Shown: positions 6,677-15,600 of the stretch, one piece after another | How the letters are laid out: each line of letters opens with the position of its first letter | Position numbering within the stretch: position 1 is the first letter of the stretch | Assembly (NCBI RefSeq): GCF_024124545.1 | Contig: NZ_JAMXSF010000030.1 | Span: 1 to 33,187 of the forward strand | Source: Pseudoalteromonas sp. XMcav2-N | Lineage (GTDB): Bacteria; Pseudomonadota; Gammaproteobacteria; Enterobacterales; Alteromonadaceae | DNA: 33,187 nt | Direction of reading: 5' to 3' | Translations under genes and position numbers: made by a program | Notes under the pieces: model-generated | The model's database searches: none | What the model saw: only the letters and a program-made list of their open reading frames with translations | Told to the model about the DNA's origin: nothing

Positions 6677-9600
6677 CTAACGCTTCTCCCTAAAATTCAA
6701 TACGTCATTTTCCACTGCATATGTTCTCTTAATCGGCATATTGTATTTTGCGCGGTACGCATTTTCGAACAGTGCCGAAGCTCTCGGTTCGTCGATGCTG
6801 CGTTTATACGTATTACTTCGAATTCCTATCGCTGCCAACCCACTTTTAGTATGACCAAACTCATGAGCTATCAAACTACCCAAGGTAGCGCTTTGCACCT
6901 CATCCCCCGGCCTTTTGGTGTAAGGTGCTGCTTTCCATGCAGATATGTTGCGAGTGTAATGTATTTCGTTAGGGTTGCCATTAAACCCAACCCTCCAAGC
7001 AACCTGCATATCAGGGTCGGTAGCTGTTGTTACTTCTGTAAAGGTTGCTGTCGCCCCATCTTCAATGAACTGTTGGTAAACCTTATTACCAATATCAGTT
7101 GCACCGAACTTAACTAATGCATCTCTTAGCTCATCAGGCAAATCAGTTGCTACAAGTAATGGTTCAGATGAACCGTCAGGATTAACCTTTTCAGTAAAGT
7201 GATTCACATGTTTCGAAATAAAGCTTTCAGTTACACTGGTACCCCAATCCGCCCTCAGTGCCGTAGCAAAAGCGGCACTGAACGCACCATTTGCAAACTT
7301 TCCACCAGTAATCGCGGATACAGTTCCACCCACAATGGCGGAGCCGATGATACGATTCACTGGGCCCTTACCAAACATACCACTAGTGGCAGAGCCCACG
7401 CCAGCGCTGATAAACCCGTGACCGAATTTACCCCCCTGAATTACGGACATTGCACCGCCTGCCAGACCACTGGCTACAAAGCCTTCTATACCAGTGAGTC
7501 CGGCACCGCCGACCATACCCAGAATGGCGCCACTCACTGCACCAGTCAATGCCCCCTCTATCGAGCCTGTGGATATGGCCCCACTCACTGCCCCTGCTGC
7601 CATACTGCCTAACACCACTTGGCTCGCCGCAGCTTTTGCCATTGCCCCAAATGTCCAGGCATTGGTAACCAGACCAAACGCAACATACGCGCCGCCAATT
7701 GCCACTATCGTCCGCCAATTCTTCTTAGCAAACTTATTAACGCTTTTCAGTGCACTAAACAAATACCCACTCGGATCCGTATAACTCAGCGGATTATTCA
7801 GCACGTATGTATAGGCGTTATAATTCTGCAAATTACTCGGCGCCTGAACAAACGGATCCGCCTGCATAAATCGGCCGGTATCTGCATCGTAGATCCGACC
7901 ATTCATATGAATGATACGGTTGTCGCCACCCAGCGTGATGGGCTCATGCCCGGTGTAGCTGCGGCTGTTGTTAGGCACCCGGGTGAATATTCCCATGCTT
8001 GCTGTGGACCAGTGGGTGTAGCTGGCGTCACTGCTGGGTGGCCTGACTATCTCGCTTTGTTTACCAAACACATCGTATTTAAAGCGCTTAAGGAACTTAC
8101 CGGCGTTGTCGGTGATCGCCACCACGGAACCCTGATGGTCGGTGAACAGCCATTGCATGCTTGCCTGACCATTGGGGTGGTAGGTTTGCACCGCATCGCC
8201 GTTGATGCTGCGGCGTATGTACTTCTGGTTCGCAAATTCGCCGCCGTCTGTGCCCTCGTCCACTATCTCCAGTGCACCTACGTAGTAGATGGTTTTATTG
8301 CCCTCGGTGCGCTTATAACGGCGGTTATTGGCGTCGTACTCAAAGTCTATCACCTCGCCATTTTGGCTGATTTGGATGACCTTGTTACGGGCGCTGTAGG
8401 CCAGTGAACGGGTCTGCGACACCCCATTAAGCAAGACCGTTGCATCTGTCTGATTACCATTGGCATCGTAGCCGAAGGTCTCGGTCTGCGCGCCTTTAAC
8501 CCGCTCATAGATGGCATGTAAGGGCTCACCTGCCTTGCCATACTTTTGCGTCCAGCCATCTTTACTGGTGAGGTCACCGTTCGGGTCATAGACGTAGCGC
8601 TTATCATCACCATTGACTGTGGTGATGCGGTTCAGCTTATCGTAGCCAAAGGTGGTCGCCGTGTCTTCGGCGTTCAGCGCCCGGCTGGTCAGGTTCCCCA
8701 TCGCATCAAAGGTGTAGCTGTGCTGCTGGATATAACGATAGGCACTCTCCTGAGCAACCCCCAGCGTGCTCAGCTGGCCGCGGCTGTCATAGCCCACCGC
8801 CATAGTAAAGTGACCTTTCTGGTAGCCGGTTACCCGCCCGGCCGCATCGTGCGACTCGGCAACATAGTACAGCTGGCCACGGTCGCCTTCTCGTGCTTCC
8901 TGCTTTTTATCAACCTGTCCGGCGCTGTAATATAAGCGCTGGCCACGGGCCTCCACAAAGCGACCGCGCTCCCGGGTACGACGATAGTCATCAAACTGCT
9001 GGAACACCCGACCATATTCGTCAAAGGTGGTCAGCTGCACCACACATTTAGCGTTATGCACTGACGCCAGCGCGTCTGTTATCCGCACATCTTTGCTGGA
9101 TGGCTCATAGCTGACTTGATCTTTACAGCTCAGATCACTCTCCAGGTCGGTGACCGATGCCACCTGACGCCCCAGCCCGTCATACAAGTATGACCGCGAC
9201 CAGCTACCCCGCACCTCCTGGTCCAGACGCCAGGGTTGGCTGGTGTCGTAATGCCACTGACTGTCCACCACATTATTAATTTTGAGTGTGGTTTTACGAC
9301 CAAGCGCGTCGTACTCAAAGCGCTGTATATCGCCATTGGCATCGGTTTGCGTAAGCAGCTCACCCAACGCATTATAAGTGTATTGCCAGTGGCCCCGGTC
9401 AAGATCTTTGGTGCTGGTTTTACGACCCGTCAGGTCGTTGTAGTCGTTGTCTATCAGGGTGGCGCCGCCATCCGCTGACGACGACACGGTATCCAGCAGG
9501 CCCAGCGTGGTGTAGGTATAAGTCAGCATCTTGCCGAGAGAGTCGGTCACAGTGTGCTTTTCACCATGCTGATTGTGCGTTACCACCGTCTTCTGTTCGC

Positions 9601-12600
9601 CGCCCGGAATATCGCCACTGATGGTGGTGGTCGTGGTGCGGTTATCCACGCTCAGCGTGGTGATCAGGCCAGACTGCTCATCAGTAACCTGAGTGACCCT
9701 GTCCAGAACATCGTACTGAGTCGACGTGGGTGCCTGGCCTGCCGGGGTCACCACAATGGCGCGACCATGCTTGTCATAATGGCTGACATCACGCAGCCAC
9801 ATTCCCTTGGATGTCAGCCGCTCTTTGCCCAGGGTACGGCCCAGGCGATCAAAGAAACTGCGTGCCACCAGCTCGGTATTAACATAGCTTTCGCTGGCAA
9901 AGGCGCAGTATGCGGGTGCCCCTGCCGGGCAGTCTGTCATCAGGGTACGCTGCTGTGCCCCGCTTGGCGAGTAGCTGCCAATTTCACCGCCGAATGCATC
10001 ATACTCAGTAGACTGCACCACGCCATCGGCATTTTTAGCCTGAGTTACCTGACCATATTTGTTGCGCGACTCCACCAGCAGCGTAGTAAACAGCCCATTG
10101 TGTTGCTTGGTTACATAGCGTCCTTCGCCGTCATAGGTGGTGGAGCTGGTTCGGCTGATTTTCTCTCCAGCCTCGTTACAGCCAGGTTTACTTTCTACCA
10201 GTCTGCCAACGACATTGCCGTATTTATCGTGGTGATGGGTGGTTTTCAGATAGGCGTCGCAGGTGCCGTTCGGCTCCACCGTTTCGGTCTCGAGCAGACC
10301 ATCCAGCTCACCACTTTGTATGTAGGTGAACGCGCTGCTGCGTGTCACCGTTTTTCCATCACGCTCATGCGTAACGGTTGCACTTTGCAAACGACCCAGT
10401 TGCTGCTCAGCCTCCGAGCCAAAGTTGTTCACTGTGGTCACCGTTGAGATGGCACCACTGGGCGCTGCGGCTCGTAAAAAGTCTTCCGCCGCGCCGTCGA
10501 TACTATACTGGCTGACTTGCAGGTTGGTCACATTACCATCGCTGTCCTGCGTGGTTTGTGTCTGGCTACAGTCATACCCGGCGATAGAGTAATCGCTGTC
10601 AACACGCGCGCTACAGGTGCGGCTGTCCTGATTGTAAATCTGATAAATACGCTTGGGTTCAACCTGTTCAGGAGATACCTGATAGCTATCAACGGCATCG
10701 CTCAGGATGTGGGCATAGCCATTCTCATAGAGGATTTTGGTGGTGCGTTTTGGCATCCCTGTGAGCGGGAAGGCCTGCTCGTACTCAGTCCGGGTCGCTA
10801 TCTGATGACCGTCTTTTTCGGTCACAGTCGTCAGGGCAGCAAAGCCCAGCCAGCCGCGGCCGCCAAACTGTACCCGCGCACCTTCATATTCATAGGTAAC
10901 GACCAGCGATGTGTCGCCGGTTTGCGTATCCAGTGTGCTGGTTTCAACCTCTCGGACCAGCATTGACCCGCCACCCAAATCAGTGACCTTCAGCCCGCTG
11001 TCTTGCTGCAATTGTGCGGTTACTGCGCGATCACCCTGGGTGTACACGCTGGCATCCGACATCGCACCGTAACGAATGGTGGTTTGATTGCCCAGGCCCT
11101 GAGTAATGGTACGCAGGCGTCCGGCAGCAGGCTGCCGATAGGTTCTGCCATGGGAAATTAACTTATGGGCATTTTGAACCACCAGCTCAGGTGTCGTATC
11201 GCCGTCCAGATCCGCGAAAAACACCGTACTGCTGTATGTCGGTTCCATTTTTAGCCTGTAGGCTACACTGGTCGGTGTGACCAGATCTCGCGTTGCGGGA
11301 TCGAACTCATAACGGTATAAGCCATATTCCGGCACACCCGTGGTCGCTTTACCCGTCACATACAGTTCAGGGCGGCCATCGCCATCCAGATCAGCCTGCA
11401 GTGGTGGCACCTTGGTAATTTTCTTGTCTATGGTGACATTGTTAGGGGCTGTCAGCGTCTTGATCCCACCCCTATCAAACCTAAGCCCCTCACCCAGTGA
11501 CGGGCGTACCAGGGCAACTTCCCAGTCGTCATCCTTATTTTGATACATCACATCCAGCGTACCATCACCGTTGATATCCAGAGGCATCAAACTACTGTGG
11601 ATCACCGATTGAGTAGCGTACTTTCCAACGTCAAATGTATACTCGTTTTTGGTTGCATCATAGCGGCTGTAAAAGATTTTAATAGCGTCAAACTTATCAG
11701 GTTCACTGCAGCCCTCTGCTGAACATTTAGACATCACCAGATCGGCCTTGCCGTCATAATCCATATCAATAAAGTAAAACGGGGCATCGCGCTCCGGATT
11801 GCGATTGATATTCTGCTGATAGCCGGTCTCAATATCTTCATTTAATGTCAAACGAAGGTCTTGATGGGCCGTGTTGTCGGTAAATATCAAATCCGGCAGT
11901 CCATTGCTATTGACGTCCCCAATACGAAGCTGATTGAAATTAACACTACCCGACAACGAATTTTCATACCATTGAGCGCCATCATAAGTAAAGTAGCCCC
12001 ACTCACTGCTAGCGCTACCACGAGCTTCTGTTGTCTGGATCATTAGCCCCTGAGTGCCATCTCCCTCCCGATCAAATGGCATCATCTTGACGCTATCCAC
12101 GCGCGTATTGGTCTCTATCATTTGGCAAGACTGGGTGCCATCACGCTCAATCAGGCACAAGTCATGCTGGTTTGGATGTTCCAGCTGGATCAGTGTGGCC
12201 AGCTCCGGCTCGCCATTGCCATCGGTATCCAGCACTGTGGTGGCAACAATTTTCTGATTTGTGGTGGCATGTATCAGAGTCTGAGCGGCATTCATATCCG
12301 GATAGGTTTTGGTGTCCTCATACTCAAACCTGATGGGCTGTTTGCACAGGGCATAGCCGCTCGATACTGGCCGGTCACACTGGCTGACCCGCTTTAGCTG
12401 ACGCACCCCGTTGGCGCCGTTTTCAAACTCCAGATCATAGTAGTGCAGCGGCGTTGCACCCTGAGAAACCTGGATCCCTGTCAACTGGGCCTGTGCCTGC
12501 ATTGGCAATGAATCCACCTCAAGACTGTACGCCAGGTTGCGGACCGGGCCAGCCTGATAGTCAAAGGTTACAGTGTATTTGCTGTAAGATATCGTCGATA

Positions 12601-15600
12601 ACACGGTTTCCAGTGGGCCCAACGCGTTATCCTTCTTACCGTCATCACGACCGTGGCGATAATGATATTTAATAACATTATCAGCGGGCTCAGAGGTACT
12701 GCTGTTTGCTGCAACACTGTCCATGCTCTGGCGTAGTAACCAGCTGGTTGGGTATTGCTCATCACCGGCTAAACTGTTTTTTGTGCCGCCATAAATGCGC
12801 TTACTACCGTCTTTGCCGTACACCACAAACTGTACTTTATAGGCTTCTTCACCGGCTTCCACCATAATACGCTGCTGAGAGTCGATCTCGGTACGATACT
12901 CGGCCCCGGCCTCACCGTGCCTCTCACCCTTTACCAGTATCAGTCGCCGACCATCCAGACAGTAGCGGTCTTCATCGTCCGACGCGCCAACAGAAACCGC
13001 TTTCGCAGCCCCATCCTGTGACAGTGTCTGACGACAGCGGGTAATGGCAGAGCCTGCCGACAACTGCCAGCCCTGTGCCACCATAGACTCAGGTTGCTGG
13101 CTGTTATAGCTAAGACTAACCTCAGGGGTGACACCTGCAATCCCCTGTGGCACAGCAATAGGAATACTATAAGTGGCCGCACCCTGTTCACTTACCCGGA
13201 AGCTCCCTGTTGTAAAACTGTATTTATGATGGGTCTGCAGGGCACTCTGGCTCACAGGTTTAAAAGTTTCGGGCTTCACTGGTGCTGCATGGGGTGTTAT
13301 CTGGCCTTCGGCCAGGCTATCCAGCACAGTCACACTTTGCTGTACCGAACCGGTGGAGCAGTACTCAGTCGTAATATGAGGTGTCGAGGGGTTCAGCGCC
13401 ACATCAATACAGGCCTGAGCATAGAAGCTGTGTCTGCCATTGGGATAGATCAGTACCCCTTCGGCCTTGCGGTTGGCGGCCGGATAGGTCGTAGGGAGCG
13501 TATTACTTGCCACGTCCACCAGTTTAAATCTTGCCAGATCACGGGAGTAGCTAAATCCAGCCTTAATACGGCCTTCGCCCGTCAGCGTCAGGGTGAGATC
13601 CGGTGCATCTAACAGCCCGTCACGGGGGTCAAGTTTATTGGTGCCCAGCGCAGTTTCTGCCACATCACTGATGTTGTCGCCGTCGGAATCCAGCTGCTCG
13701 TTACATACCGCCTGAAGATGACACTCGCCGTAATAATAATACAGTGTGCTGGCCACAGCGGGGTTGTATGTTGTTGTAAACCCGGATGACCACTGTACGT
13801 CAAGCAGGAACTGCGCACGGGTCAGATCGGTATTCAGACGATTAATCCAGTGTGCCCTGTCATAGCCTGCCAGACCATTGGCTGGCACATGGTACATCAG
13901 CTCAACCAGGCGATCGTAAAACTGCTGGGCACTCAGAGACAAGGCAAACCGGCGTCTGCCTTCCTCAGAGGTCAGCATGGCATTTGCCACTTCAAACAGA
14001 GTGACATTATGATGCTCTACCGCATAGGTCAGGAAGGATAATTCATAGCGGGTCAGATCCCGGCCCAGCACCAGATACCCCAGGCGCAGCAGATGATAGG
14101 CCGAGCTGAAATCATTGTCCGGCGTCCAGCCAGAAGGAAAATCGCGATTCAGGGCACTGAGCAGTGATGAACTGTTCATATCACCCCATTGCAGAGGTTG
14201 CAGGCCGGCTGCGTCTCGCTCCAGCTTGTGTACCTGTCCATCCTTAGTGACTGCCCAGATCTGATTACCAACCACAAACGGCTTCTGGCTTACAGTAGCA
14301 CCTAACTTGTACAGATACTCTATGGCACCGGTTTTGGCATTCAGCACATACAGTGCGCCATCGGCCGACCCATAAAATAACTGCGCACTGAGCTGATCGT
14401 CACCCACCACCAGGCCTTCGGCCTCAATCGGCCCGCGGGTGGATGTTTTCCACAATCGGGTGCCAATCTGGCTCCAGGCATAGATATGGTGATCCTGCGA
14501 ACCGGCAAAGATCACATCGCTGCCACTGCCAGAGAGGGTGACAACCGGACGAGAGCTGAGCGTACCGCCGGTGTTGCGATACCACAGGGTACGCTGGTCC
14601 TTCTCGGCATAAATTGCATTCCCCTTGCCCAGATACTGCTGGCCATTAAACCCTACCGCAGGCGTATAGTTAAGCGGGTCTTCTACCTGCCCGGAGGTGC
14701 TGTCGGCATTATAGGTCGCGTAACTGGCACCACGGAGGGCATTTTTTACGCCCACCACAAAGCCACCATTGGAGTACGCCGTATCTATCGACTCGGGCAC
14801 CTTAATCTTGAGCTGTTGACTGTTGGTATAGGTGATGTCGGCGGCACTCAGCTGATGGCTGATCCCAGTGGTATTTTGTTGCACCGAGACAATATTGCCC
14901 GTTGAGGCAAACGCCGCGCCAGAAACGATATACTCCCGCGCATTACTGCCTTTGGCTACCCCAACGATTTTTGCATTGGTGTGCTGAACCGTCTGTGTGC
15001 TTGATGCACTCTGTGCGCCGTTGCTGTTATAGGCCGTGACCCGATACTGCACAACTTGATCGGCCGTGGGGGATGTCACCCGATAAGTGGCTTCCGGGCT
15101 ATGCTCATTAAACCGGCTGACCGGGATCTTACTGGCCAGCGTATGCCAGTAACCATCACCAATTTTGCGTTCCAGCTTAAAATACCACTGCAAATTACCC
15201 TGTTCGGCATAGGCCAGTTCAGAGTCAATCTCTAGGGTGTAAGGTCCAAAGAAGTGCCCGGCATTACTGAAGTAAGCCCGTGGCGGGGCTGTCCCCTCGT
15301 TGCGGATCCGGGTCTGATCACACTCTGCGGTGCTGTATCTGAGTTCACCGCTGTGGTCGGTATTGGTGGCCACCGCGCAATAAAAGGCATACTTGTTGTG
15401 ATCAAGAACTGATTTGGTGATGCTTGTTTTCAGCACTAAGTTGTTTGCCGACAGGGTTGCAATGCGCTCCCATTCACTGAACTGAGCAGGCGGCGTACCT
15501 GGTGCGTCCATCACATATTCATACACGTCGTAACCCGTTGCATGATCGCCACTTTGGCCGCCGTTGCGTGTCAGAGTAATGTCGATCAACCCAGGCTTCT

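Noticed and set aside
9554..10447. A 297-aa plus-strand frame inside the toxin gene
   Set aside because: Antisense to the YD-repeat region; composition is that of a shadow frame and the minus-strand frame is clearly real.
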